NCBI GenBank assembly: GCA_965214875.1
Contig: OZ243980.1
Coordinates: 2,294,001 to 2,358,000 of the forward strand
Source of the DNA: CBDAUN01 sp965214875
GTDB lineage: Bacteria; Pseudomonadota; Gammaproteobacteria; Arenicellales; JAJDZL01
DNA: 64,000 bases
Direction: 5' to 3'
The position numbers and the translations under genes were made by a program. Below are positions 26,736 through 37,270 of the stretch, one piece after another; position 1 is the first letter of the stretch, and each line of letters opens with the position of its first letter. Under the pieces are notes generated by a model. That model was not told the DNA's origin. It saw only the letters and a list, made by a program, of their open reading frames with translations, and made no database searches.

Positions 26736-27349
26736 GCTAGCCACTCATCGACTGATTTCACCGCGTTTTGCGTGATCAGCAGCGTTGCGCTATCGATCGC
26801 CAGCGCAGGATTCAGCATGGCGCTTGCCACGACCTGCACATTCGGCAGATTGCGCGATGCCAAATCAAGGTTCTCGCCGACATTGTCGGCGACAATCAGT
26901 GTCGAGCGCCTATGAAAATTCTTCAAGCACTGCGCAAGATCACGAGTCTTGTGGCTTTCTAGTTCCATATCGGACACCACGATCAGCCGACCTCGCCTAC
27001 GGAGCTCGGAAAGGATGCTGCGCATCGCGGCGCGAAACGACTTGCGATTGACTTTCTGCGCATAGCTTCGCGGCGATGCGGCAAAGGTCGCGCCGCCGCC
27101 TCTGAATACCGGACTGCTAGTGGTGCCCGCTCTAGCGCGGCCCATCCCTTTTTGCCGCCAAGGCTTGCGCCCGCCGCCTCTAACCGCAGAGCGATTCTTT
27201 TGCGCTTTGGTTCCTGCGCGCGCACTGGCCCGGCAGGCAATCGAAACCTGATGCACAAGCGCTTCGTTGAAGCCGGCATCGAAATTCTTTTCGTCCACCG
27301 CAACCGAACCGGACTTTCCGCCGCTTCTGTCAAATACATCAAGGTCCAT
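26732..27349 (-). CDS. rplD: 50S ribosomal protein L4
   Basis: 205 residues. The tunnel extension GGGRKPWRQKGMGRARAGTT is intact, followed by SPVFRGGGATFAASPRSYAQ. In E. coli L4 regulates the S10 operon by attenuation and translation. Here the S10 genes continue from tuf with little leader space, so that mechanism may be absent. Confidence 0.96.
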   Translation of the reverse strand: MDLDVFDRSGGKSGSVAVDEKNFDAGFNEALVHQVSIACRASARAGTKAQKNRSAVRGGGRKPWRQKGMGRARAGTTSSPVFRGGGATFAASPRSYAQKVNRKSFRAAMRSILSELRRRGRLIVVSDMELESHKTRDLAQCLKNFHRRSTLIVADNVGENLDLASRNLPNVQVVASAMLNPALAIDSATLLITQNAVKSVDEWLA

Positions 27350-27372
27350 GATCGCTTAGCTCAAGTTCGATT

Positions 27373-28017
27373 CTATATTGCAGTTTTCGTGGCAGCCGTA
27401 ACCACGATATCCGAATCGCGCGCTCCAGGCACAGATCCTTTGATCAGCAGCAACGAGCGGTCCTCATCGACTTTAACGATTTCCAGATTCTGCTGCACAG
27501 TTTTGGCATTGCCCGAATGCCCAGCCATCTTCTTGCCAGGAAATACACGGCTCGGAGTCTGATTCTGACCAATCGATCCTGGCTTGCGGTGCGCTTTGGA
27601 GTTTCCGTGCGTCGCGCGGCCTCCGCCGAACCCGTAGCGCTTCATGGAGCCGGTAAACCCCATTCCGCGCGACACGCTTTTGACATCCACTTTCTGCCCA
27701 TCGCTAAACAAGGCCACTCCGACCCGGTCGCCCGGCTTGTATTGCTCGGTTTCTTCCGCTTCAACACGAAACTCCCATAAGCCTCGGCCGGATTCTGTCT
27801 GCGCTTTCTCGAAATGCCCTCGCATCGGCGCGGTCACGCGACTGTCTCTGCGCGAACCGGTCGTCATCTGCAAGGCGCAATAGCCGTCACGCGACAGGGT
27901 TTTGACCTGCGTGACGCGATTAGGCTGCACCTCGACAACCGTGACCGGAGTCGACACGCCGTCGTCATTGAATACCCGGGTCATCCCCAGCTTTGTTCCA
28001 ACCAGTCCAAGGCTCAT
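27373..28017 (-). CDS. rplC: 50S ribosomal protein L3
   Basis: 214 residues: MSLGLVGTKLGMTRVFNDDG, KAHRKPGSIGQNQTPSRVFP with the glutamine that PrmB methylates in E. coli, then KKMAGHSGN. It reaches toward the peptidyl transferase centre. 20 bases after rpsJ. Confidence 0.96.
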   Translation of the reverse strand: MSLGLVGTKLGMTRVFNDDGVSTPVTVVEVQPNRVTQVKTLSRDGYCALQMTTGSRRDSRVTAPMRGHFEKAQTESGRGLWEFRVEAEETEQYKPGDRVGVALFSDGQKVDVKSVSRGMGFTGSMKRYGFGGGRATHGNSKAHRKPGSIGQNQTPSRVFPGKKMAGHSGNAKTVQQNLEIVKVDEDRSLLLIKGSVPGARDSDIVVTAATKTAI

Positions 28018-28037
28018 GACAAAATCTTCTATTCGGG

Positions 28038-28367
28038 CTACTGAAGCTTGATTTCCACATCGACCCCAGCAGGCAGGTCGAGCTTCATCAGCGCTTCGAT
28101 GGTCTTGTCATTCGGCTCGACAAGGTCCATGATGCGCTTGTGCGTTCGAATCTCGAACTGATCTCTGGATTTTTTATCCGCATTGGGAGACCGCAAAAGC
28201 GTAAACCGCTCCTTGCGCGTCGGAAGCGGTATGGGGCCAAGCACTCGCGCACCGGTCCGCTTGACGGTTTCCTTGATTTGCTCAGCCGACTGATCGATCA
28301 CGCGATGATCGAACGCCTTAAGCCGAATTCGCATCCGCTGCTGCTGTTCTGGTGCTTTTGTAGCCAT
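28038..28367 (-). CDS. rpsJ: 30S ribosomal protein S10
   Basis: 109 residues: a short N-terminal extension (MATKAPEQQQ), then MRIRLKAFDHRVIDQSAEQI and the signature GPIPLPTRKERFTLLRSPNA. S10 also joins NusB in antitermination complexes. It begins 34 bases after the tuf stop, so the str and S10 blocks are probably one transcript. Confidence 0.96.
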   Translation of the reverse strand: MATKAPEQQQRMRIRLKAFDHRVIDQSAEQIKETVKRTGARVLGPIPLPTRKERFTLLRSPNADKKSRDQFEIRTHKRIMDLVEPNDKTIEALMKLDLPAGVDVEIKLQ

Positions 28368-28401
28368 GGTGCTATCGCCGGTCTGAAGCGTTCAAATGGG
28401 T

Positions 28402-29592
<1,191 letters not shown>

Positions 29593-29667
29593 AACTGCTA
29601 CCTATGCTTTCTAGTTGGATTGACTGCTATTGCGCAACTCGTCGATTCAGATCGCGAAACGCCCGAA

Positions 29668-31764
29668 TCAGCTCGCAAGCTTCATGACTACGCCCGCTTC
29701 CTGGCTCGAAACCGGCATATACGCATCGAACTCCATCGAATACGTCGCACGGCCCTGCGTCAGCGATCGCAGCGACGACACATAGCCGAACATCTCTTTT
29801 AGCGGAACGCGCACTCGAACCACCTTGCCGCTAGCCACATCTTCCACGCCTTCGATTATGCCGCGCCGCGATTGCAGATCGCCAGTGACAACACCCATGT
29901 ACTCCTTGGGCGTTACGACCTCTACCGACATGTAGGGCTGCAACAGTTGCGGCCCGCCCCGCTGGCAACCATCTCGAAGCGCTTGCATCGCGACCGCGCG
30001 GAACGCGTACTCCGAAGAATCGACCTCATGATGCGAACCGTCAAGCAGCACTGCCTTGATATCAACCATCGGATAGCCGGCGATGATGCCGGTTCCAATG
30101 CCGTCTTCAAGCCCACGCCTGACGGCCGGGATGTATTCTTTCGGCACTGCGCCACCGACAATTTCGTCCTCGAAGACGAAACCGCTGCCGCGCTCCAGCG
30201 GCTCGAAGCGCATCAAGACATGCGCATACTGTCCGCGACCGCCGGACTGCTTGACATGCTTGCTTTCCTGCTCGACACGCTTGGTAATGGTTTCGCGATA
30301 TGCAACCTGCGGCTGGCCGATGTTGGCATTAACATCGAACTCGCGACGCAAGCGGTCAATGATGATCTCCAAATGAAGCTCGCCCATCCCTGAAATAATC
30401 GTCTGGCCAGACTCTGAGTCGGTCTTGACCCGAAACGACGGATCCTCGGCCGAAAGCTTGTGCAAAGCGGCCGACAGGCGATCTTCGTCGATCCGGGTCT
30501 TGGGCTCGACTGCCTGCGACACGACAGGCTCTGGAAATTCCATGCGTTCGAGCATGATTTCCTCGCCTTTAAGGCAAATGGTGTCGCCGGTCGTCACCGT
30601 CTTAAGACCGACGGCGCCAACAATATCGCCAGTCCGAACTTCCTTGATATCCTCGCGCGAATTGGCATGCATGTGCAGCAAACGCCCGATACGCTCTTTC
30701 TTGCCCTTGGAAACGTTGGCAACCATGTCTCCCGATTTCAGAACACCCGAATAAACTCTCAGAAAAACTAGCTGCCCCACAAACGGATCAGACATGATCT
30801 TGAACGCCAGCGCCGCAAATTTCTCCTCGTCGTCAGCTGCGCGAACCTCTGAATGGCCGGTTCGCTTGTCAATGCCTTCTACCGGCGGGACATCGGCGGG
30901 AGTCGGCAAATAGTCGATGACTCCATCAAGCAGCGTCTGTATGCCCTTGTTCTTGAAAGCAGAACCGCAAAACACTGGCACCATGGCATTGGCAAGCGTG
31001 AGTTTTCGCAGGCCCTTGCGAATCTGATTTTCATCAAGTGTGCCATGCTCAAGCCATAGCTCGCCAAGCTCATCGTCTGCATCAGCCGCCACGCCGACAA
31101 GGTGCTCGCGCATCTGCTCTGCTCGCTCGCGAAGTTCTTCAGGCACTTCGCGGATATCGAAATTTGCGCCCAGCGTGCGCTCATCCCAGTACCATGCCTT
31201 CATGGTGACGAGATCGACAACGCCGACAAAGTTCTCTTCACTGCCAATCGGCATCTGCACCGGCACTGTGTCGCAGCCCAGATATCGCGTGATCTGCCCC
31301 AGCACGCGCTCAAAGTCTGCGCCTGCGCGGTCCATCTTATTGATGAAAATAAGCCTTGGCACACCATAGCGGTCGGCCTGTCGCCATACCGTCTCAGTTT
31401 GAGGCTCGACACCGCCGACCGCGCACATGACCGCGACCGCGCCATCCAGCACACGCAGCGAGCGCTCGACCTCAATGGTGAAATCGACATGCCCCGGCGT
31501 GTCGATAATGTTGATGCGATGCTCGCTCAACGCTTCACGCGCACCGTTCCAGAAACAGGTGGTGGCTGCCGAGGTGATAGTGATGCCTCGCTCCTGCTCT
31601 TGCTCCATCCAGTCCATTACCGCATTGCCTTCATGCACTTCGCCCAGCTTGTGCGAGATACCTGCGTAGAACAGTATCCGCTCCGTGGTCGTCGTCTTTC
31701 CAGCATCAATATGCGCCATGATGCCAATGTTGCGATAACGAGATAATGGCGTCTTTCTAGCCAT
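29668..31764 (-). CDS. fusA: elongation factor G
   Basis: GTPase for ribosomal translocation and, with RRF, recycling. 698 residues with G1 AHIDAGKTTTTERIL, switch RGITITSAAT, G3 DTPGHVDFT and G4 NKMDRAG. Domains III-V run to QAGVVMKLAS. Size and motifs match the canonical factor. Located between rpsG (26 bases) and tuf as in the str operon. Confidence 0.97.
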   Translation of the reverse strand: MARKTPLSRYRNIGIMAHIDAGKTTTTERILFYAGISHKLGEVHEGNAVMDWMEQEQERGITITSAATTCFWNGAREALSEHRINIIDTPGHVDFTIEVERSLRVLDGAVAVMCAVGGVEPQTETVWRQADRYGVPRLIFINKMDRAGADFERVLGQITRYLGCDTVPVQMPIGSEENFVGVVDLVTMKAWYWDERTLGANFDIREVPEELRERAEQMREHLVGVAADADDELGELWLEHGTLDENQIRKGLRKLTLANAMVPVFCGSAFKNKGIQTLLDGVIDYLPTPADVPPVEGIDKRTGHSEVRAADDEEKFAALAFKIMSDPFVGQLVFLRVYSGVLKSGDMVANVSKGKKERIGRLLHMHANSREDIKEVRTGDIVGAVGLKTVTTGDTICLKGEEIMLERMEFPEPVVSQAVEPKTRIDEDRLSAALHKLSAEDPSFRVKTDSESGQTIISGMGELHLEIIIDRLRREFDVNANIGQPQVAYRETITKRVEQESKHVKQSGGRGQYAHVLMRFEPLERGSGFVFEDEIVGGAVPKEYIPAVRRGLEDGIGTGIIAGYPMVDIKAVLLDGSHHEVDSSEYAFRAVAMQALRDGCQRGGPQLLQPYMSVEVVTPKEYMGVVTGDLQSRRGIIEGVEDVASGKVVRVRVPLKEMFGYVSSLRSLTQGRATYSMEFDAYMPVSSQEAGVVMKLAS

Positions 31765-31790
31765 CGTCCAAACCTGCTTTTTCCGACTAT

Positions 31791-32261
31791 TTAGAATCTG
31801 AAATGCGAAAACGCCTTATTCGCTTCCGCCATTCGATGCGTGTTCTCGCACTTTTTGAATGCTTCGCCCGTCTTTTTGGAAGCATCTAGCAGCTCCCCCG
31901 CAAGACGCAGCGACATGGAATTCTCCCGTCGCTTGCGCGCCGCCTCGATAATCCATCGCATGGCAAGCGCATTGCGGCGCGTCACTCGCACCTCGATTGG
32001 CACCGGATAAGTTGCGCCTCCGACTCTGCGGCTTTTCACTTCGACCACCGGCCGCACATTCTCAAGCGCAAGGTCGAACACTTCCAGCGGCTTTGCGCCG
32101 CCCGTCTCAGATATCCGATCAAATGCATCATAGAGAATCTTTTCGGCAACCGATTTTTTTCCGTCATGCATCAGAACGTTGATGAACTTTGTCACCTCGA
32201 CCTGCTTGTACTTGGGATCGGGAAGAATCTTGCGCTTTGGTACTATTCGACGTCTCGGCAT
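31791..32261 (-). CDS. rpsG: 30S ribosomal protein S7
   Basis: 156 residues: MPRRRIVPKRKILPDPKYKQ, VEVKSRRVGGATYPVPIEVR and AEANKAFSHFRF. It nucleates assembly of the 30S head and contacts E-site tRNA. Second gene of the str operon. Confidence 0.97.
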   Translation of the reverse strand: MPRRRIVPKRKILPDPKYKQVEVTKFINVLMHDGKKSVAEKILYDAFDRISETGGAKPLEVFDLALENVRPVVEVKSRRVGGATYPVPIEVRVTRRNALAMRWIIEAARKRRENSMSLRLAGELLDASKKTGEAFKKCENTHRMAEANKAFSHFRF

Positions 32262-32319
32262 TGCGAGTAATCCGTATAAAGTATTGCTTGAGTAATTAAT
32301 GACCGATCAAAATTCGATA

Positions 32320-32694
32320 TCAGCCGCGCGGCCGCTTCGCTCCGTATTTGGAACGACCTTGCCGACGATCCTCGACGCCTAAGGTGTCGAGCGCGCCACG
32401 CACAGTATGGTATCTGACACCAGGCAAATCTTTAACTCGACCGCCCCGAATCAGCACCACCGAGTGCTCCTGCAAGTTATGCCCTTCGCCGCCAATGTAG
32501 GTGGTCACTTCGTAGCCGTTCGTCAATCGCACCCTAGCAATTTTTCTCATCGCGGAATTCGGCTTTTTCGGCGTTGTCGTATACACGCGAGTGCAAACCC
32601 CGCGCTTTTGCGGACAAGCTTCCAGTGCCGGAACATTGGTTTTTTTAACCTGCTTTTTCCGCGGCTTGTTGACCAGCTGATTAATTGTCGGCAT
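32320..32694 (-). CDS. rpsL: 30S ribosomal protein S12
   Basis: 124 residues, decoding-centre protein. The streptomycin-site positions are wild type: lysines in TTTPKKPNSAMRK and in GGRVKDLPGVRYH. It is the first gene of the str operon. A strong promoter lies about 100 bases upstream. Confidence 0.97.
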   Translation of the reverse strand: MPTINQLVNKPRKKQVKKTNVPALEACPQKRGVCTRVYTTTPKKPNSAMRKIARVRLTNGYEVTTYIGGEGHNLQEHSVVLIRGGRVKDLPGVRYHTVRGALDTLGVEDRRQGRSKYGAKRPRG

Positions 32695-32723
32695 GTTTTG
32701 CCACCATCATTCAATAAATAAGA

Positions 32724-32773
32724 CAGGCCACAACAGGCCTGCCCCACTGAAACGGCGAGAGAACAACCTCTCG
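32724..32773 (-). promoter_or_regulatory. two short hairpins in the rpsL leader
   Basis: On the - strand transcript, CGAGAG/CTCTCG (complementary arms 32756-32761 and 32768-32773, loop 6) is followed by CAGGCC/GGCCTG (32724-32729 and 32736-32741, loop 6). The second is followed by TCTTATTTATT. They could be processing sites or a weak attenuator. Confidence 0.35.
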
Positions 32774-32792
32774 GGTACGCATCAAAGGGGAA

Positions 32793-32821
32793 ATAATAAA
32801 GAAATATAGAAAAAATATCAA
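32793..32821 (-). promoter_or_regulatory. sigma70-type promoter for the str operon
   Basis: Read on the - strand: -35 TTGATA (32816-32821), a 17-base AT-rich spacer, -10 TATTAT (32793-32798). The predicted start lies near 32785, leaving a leader of about 90 bases before rpsL. This would drive rpsL-rpsG-fusA-tuf and perhaps the whole chain of genes down to rplQ. Confidence 0.75.
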
Positions 32822-32883
32822 GTTAAAAATGCGTATTGCCCGAGATGGTCAATTTCGTGTTGCAGCATGACTTTTGGCATTGC

Positions 32884-35800
32884 TTAGCGGCTGTCGCCGC
32901 CGGCGAGCGCTCCCGCTGTAAATTCGATCGCTTCGGAATCCTGCTCAACTGATTTGCCAGGCATGTCTTCAAGCCTGATGAATTCGTCAGATTCGTCAGC
33001 TTTCTGTCGATGATGAATTTCTTGAAATTTCGCAGATTCGCCACGACTGACTTCACGCAGCCGGCGCCGCTCATCATGATGGTAGAGTCCGGTTCCAGCA
33101 GGGATCAGCCGTCCGACAATGACATTCTCCTTAAGCCCTCTGAGGTGGTCGACCTTGCCGCTCACCGACGCATCGGTCAAGACGCGTGTCGTCTCCTGGA
33201 ACGAAGCAGCCGAAACGAAAGATTCAGTCATCAGCGATGCCTTGGTGATTCCAAGCAGGATTCGGACAGCCTCCGGCTCGACTTTCTGCTCTGTCTCGTC
33301 ATGGCTTTCGTTGTGCTGGCGAATTTCTTCCACCACATTGAGGAAGCGCGAATATTCGACATTCTCACCCGGCAGGAAGTGGGTTGAGCCGGCAGATTCG
33401 ACTCGAACTTTGCGCAGCATTTGCCGCACAATCACCTCGATGTGCTTGTCGTTGATGGTGACTCCCTGCAACCGGTAGACTTCCTGAACCTCGCGCACGA
33501 TGTAGGCGGTCAATTCCTCTACTCCGCGCAACTCAAGAATTTCGGTAGCAACAGGCGAACCGTCGACGATCTGGTCGCCACGCTCGACGTGCTCGTTTTC
33601 AAACACCATGAATGTTCGGCCCTTGGGAATCAGCTCCTTGTGCTCGGTGCCGTCGGCTTCTGTGATGATCAGCCTTATCTTGCCTTTGGTTTCGTCGCCA
33701 AAGCTCACAACGCCGGTATGCCGCGCGTAGATCGCCGGATCTTTTGGCTTCCTCGCTTCAAACAACTCTGCAACCCGAGGCAGTCCGCCGGTAATGTCCC
33801 GCGTCGAAAGCTCTTCATGCGGGATTCTCGCCAGCACATCGCCAACGCGCACTTTTTGACGATCTTGCGCTAGAATCTGCGCTCCTGAAGGAAGCGGGTA
33901 GCGCACCTCGCGATTGGTGCCCGGCAGTTTCATCAACTCGCCCGCTTCGTCAACCAGAACAATCGTCGGACGTTCATCCATCGTCGCTCCAGCCCACTTT
34001 TTGGTATCCAAGACGGTATAGAAAATGTTCGGCCCCTTAAGATCGGATTCGTACGAATCATCCGTGAACTCAGATACGGTGATGCCGGGAGTGATGTTCT
34101 CCAGCCTCACCATTCCCTCCACCTCGTTGATCACCGGGTGAACATGCATGTCCCAAGTGGCGATCATCTGTCCTGGCAACACCTCGCCGCCGTCTTTGAC
34201 GGTAATAACTGCGCCATACGGCACCGGGTAGCGCTCAACCACAGCGCCTGTCGAGTCATAGATGTTCAACTCCCCTGAGCGCGTCATCACCACATAGTTT
34301 CCATCTGCATTTTCAAGCTCGTTGATGCGATCGTAGCGGGCAATCCCTTTGGTGCGCACAACCACGTTAGAAGTCGATTGCTCACGTTCGGCGACACCGC
34401 CCATATGGAACGTCCGCATCGTTAGCTGCGTGCCCGGCTCGCCAATGCTTTGCGCCGCGATCACCCCCACCGCTTCGCCGCGGTTGACCAGATGGCCCCG
34501 GCCGAGATCGCGTCCATAGCACTTGGCGCAAATGCCGTATCGGGTTTCGCAAGTGACCGGCGACCGGACCCGCACGCGCTGAATCGCAAACCGCTCGATC
34601 TTCTGAAGATGAAATTCGTTGATCACCTCGCCCGCCTCCACGATCACTTCACCGGTCGCTGGCGATTTAACCGCTTCGGCAACGGTCCGTCCCAGGATCC
34701 GCTTGGTCAGCTCTACCACGACATCGCCGCCTTTGACCAGCGCCTCCATGGTGATGCCGCGCTCGGTGCCGCAGTCGGACTCAGTCACGACCAGATCCTG
34801 GCAAACATCGATGAGCCGTCGCGTCAGGTAGCCGGAGTTGGCAGTCTTAAGCGCCGTATCGGCCAGCCCTTTTCGCGCGCCGTGTGTGGAAATGAAGTAT
34901 TGCAGCACATCGAGACCTTCGCGGAAATTCGCCTTGATCGGCGTCTCGATGATGGTGCCGTCCGGCTTTGACATCAATCCTCGCATGCCGGCAAGCTGGC
35001 GAATCTGCGCATACGAGCCTCGCGCGCCTGAATCCGCCATGATGTGAACCGGATTGAACGAAGCCTGCTCCACTTGATCGCCCTTGGAGTTGGTCACGGT
35101 CTCGGTGCGCAGATTCTTCATCATGGATTCTGCGACCTGATCGCTGGCGTGACTCCAAATATCTACAACCTTGTTGTAGCGCTCTCCATCGGTCAGCAAA
35201 CCGGAACGGGCCTGCCTTTGAACTTCTTCGACCTGGCGGTCGGCTTGATCGAGAATCTCTTGCTTGTTCGAGGGGATCTCAATATCGTTGACGCAGATCG
35301 ATATGCCGCCCTTGGCCGCAAAGTCGAAGCCCCAATACATCAGCTGGTCGGCCAGCACAACGGTCTCTTTCAGGCCGACGTGGCGATAGCACTCATTGAC
35401 AATGTCAGAAATCGCCTTTTTATTCAAATCCCGGTTGATGAACGAAAAATCAATGCCGCGCGGCAAGATTTCCGACAGCAAGGCGCGTCCGACAGTCGTG
35501 TTGTAGAACTTGTGCGAGATCGATGCATCTTCACTTTTGTCTTCGTACTCGGTAATTCGCACACGGATGCTCGCATGAATGCCAACTGCGCCGATTTCAT
35601 AAGCGCGCCGCACCTCTGAAACATCGGCAAACACCTTGCCGTTGCCTTTGGCCGTAGCTGATTCGCGCGTCAGATAGTAAAGGCCCAGCACGATATCTTG
35701 CGACGGCACAATGATCGGCTCGCCATTAGCGGGCGACAAGATGTTGTTGGTCGACATCATCAAGGTTCGCGCTTCGATCTGAGATTCGACTGTCAGCGGG

Positions 35801-37212
35801 ATGTGCACTGCCATTTGATCGCCGTCAAAGTCGGCGTTATACGGTGTGCATACAAGCGGATGCAGCTGGATGGCCTTGCCTTCAACGAGCAAAGGCTCGA
35901 ATGCCTGAATGCCGAGACGGTGCAGCGTAGGCGCCCGGTTCAACAGCACCGGATGCTCGCGAATGACCTCTTCTAAAATGTCCCATACTTCGGCCCGTTC
36001 ATTTTCGACATAGACTTTTGCCTTCTTGATGCTGTTTCGAGACGGGTCTCGAAGCTTCAATTTGTGAAACACGAACGGCTTGAACAGCTCAAGCGCCATG
36101 CGCTTGGGTATGCCGCACTGGTGCAATTTCAAAGTGGGGCCAACAACGATGACTGAACGGCCGGAGTAGTCGACCCGCTTGCCAAGCAGGTTTTGGCGAA
36201 AACGCCCCTGCTTGCCCTTGATCATGTCGGCAAGGGACTTGAGTTTCTGCTTGTTCGGTCCGGTAATGGTCTTGCCGCGGCGGCCATTGTCAAGCAACGC
36301 GTCGACCGCTTCTTGAAGCATGCGCTTTTCGTTGCGCACCACAATGTCCGGAGCGCGCAAGTCCAAAAGACGCTTCAAACGATTGTTGCGATTGATCACC
36401 CGCCGGTAAAGATCGTTCAGATCCGATGTGGCGAACCGTCCTGCGTCAAGCGGCACGAGCGGCCGCAAGTCCGGCGGCAAGATCGGCAGCATCTGCAGAA
36501 TCATCCACTCCGGCTTGTTTTTCGAATCGATGAACGATTCGATAAGCTTCAAACGCTTGGTCAGCTTCTTGATTTTAGTCTCCGACTTGGCATCTTCAAG
36601 CTCGCCGCGAAGCTTTTTAGCTTCTTGCTCAAGATCAATCTTGCGTACCAGGTCGCGTATTGCTTCGGCACCCATTCTGGCATCGAATTCGTCGCCGAAT
36701 TCTTCGACCGCTTCATAATAGGCTTCCTCACTGAGCAAAAAGCCGCGCTCAAGGTAGGTAAGACCCGGGTCAACCACTACATAGGCTTCAAAGTACAGGA
36801 CCCGCTCAATCTCGCGCACCGTCAAATCCAGCAGCAGGCCGAGTCGGGAAGGCAAGCTTTTCAGAAACCATATGTGCGCAACCGGGCTAGCCAGCTGCAC
36901 ATGCCCCATGCGCTCACGACGAACTTTCGCCTGCGTGACTTCGACGCCGCACTTTTCGCATACCACCCCGTGGTGCTTCAGTCGCTTGTATTTTCCGCAT
37001 TGGCACTCGTTGTCCTTTGTCGGTCCGAACAGTTTTGCGCAAAACAGCCCTCCGCGCTCCGGCTTGAATGTGCGGTAGTTGATCGTTTCAGGCTTGGTCA
37101 CTTCGCCGAACGACCACGAGTGGACCCGCTCAGGCGATGCAAGACCAATTTGAATTTCATCAAAATCTTCCGAGCGACCTGAAGGCTTCATTAAGCGTGT
37201 GTAATTGTTCAT
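32884..37212 (-). CDS. rpoC: RNA polymerase beta' subunit
   Basis: 1442 residues. The N-terminal zinc site CQCGKYKRLKHHGVVCEKCG is intact, the catalytic metal site NADFDGDQMAVH is present with its three Asp, and the second zinc cluster appears as CETRYGICAKCYGRDL. The bridge-helix/trigger-loop region (GEAVGVIAAQSIGEPGTQLT, then MRTFHMGG) is normal. It follows rpoB by 58 bases. The C-terminus extends past the usual end with a charged tail. Confidence 0.97.
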   Translation of the reverse strand: MNNYTRLMKPSGRSEDFDEIQIGLASPERVHSWSFGEVTKPETINYRTFKPERGGLFCAKLFGPTKDNECQCGKYKRLKHHGVVCEKCGVEVTQAKVRRERMGHVQLASPVAHIWFLKSLPSRLGLLLDLTVREIERVLYFEAYVVVDPGLTYLERGFLLSEEAYYEAVEEFGDEFDARMGAEAIRDLVRKIDLEQEAKKLRGELEDAKSETKIKKLTKRLKLIESFIDSKNKPEWMILQMLPILPPDLRPLVPLDAGRFATSDLNDLYRRVINRNNRLKRLLDLRAPDIVVRNEKRMLQEAVDALLDNGRRGKTITGPNKQKLKSLADMIKGKQGRFRQNLLGKRVDYSGRSVIVVGPTLKLHQCGIPKRMALELFKPFVFHKLKLRDPSRNSIKKAKVYVENERAEVWDILEEVIREHPVLLNRAPTLHRLGIQAFEPLLVEGKAIQLHPLVCTPYNADFDGDQMAVHIPLTVESQIEARTLMMSTNNILSPANGEPIIVPSQDIVLGLYYLTRESATAKGNGKVFADVSEVRRAYEIGAVGIHASIRVRITEYEDKSEDASISHKFYNTTVGRALLSEILPRGIDFSFINRDLNKKAISDIVNECYRHVGLKETVVLADQLMYWGFDFAAKGGISICVNDIEIPSNKQEILDQADRQVEEVQRQARSGLLTDGERYNKVVDIWSHASDQVAESMMKNLRTETVTNSKGDQVEQASFNPVHIMADSGARGSYAQIRQLAGMRGLMSKPDGTIIETPIKANFREGLDVLQYFISTHGARKGLADTALKTANSGYLTRRLIDVCQDLVVTESDCGTERGITMEALVKGGDVVVELTKRILGRTVAEAVKSPATGEVIVEAGEVINEFHLQKIERFAIQRVRVRSPVTCETRYGICAKCYGRDLGRGHLVNRGEAVGVIAAQSIGEPGTQLTMRTFHMGGVAEREQSTSNVVVRTKGIARYDRINELENADGNYVVMTRSGELNIYDSTGAVVERYPVPYGAVITVKDGGEVLPGQMIATWDMHVHPVINEVEGMVRLENITPGITVSEFTDDSYESDLKGPNIFYTVLDTKKWAGATMDERPTIVLVDEAGELMKLPGTNREVRYPLPSGAQILAQDRQKVRVGDVLARIPHEELSTRDITGGLPRVAELFEARKPKDPAIYARHTGVVSFGDETKGKIRLIITEADGTEHKELIPKGRTFMVFENEHVERGDQIVDGSPVATEILELRGVEELTAYIVREVQEVYRLQGVTINDKHIEVIVRQMLRKVRVESAGSTHFLPGENVEYSRFLNVVEEIRQHNESHDETEQKVEPEAVRILLGITKASLMTESFVSAASFQETTRVLTDASVSGKVDHLRGLKENVIVGRLIPAGTGLYHHDERRRLREVSRGESAKFQEIHHRQKADESDEFIRLEDMPGKSVEQDSEAIEFTAGALAGGDSR

Positions 37213-37270
37213 TGCTAGCTATATCTCTAATTTCGTTCTATGTTCGTTACGCTATTGAACTAGGAGAAGG

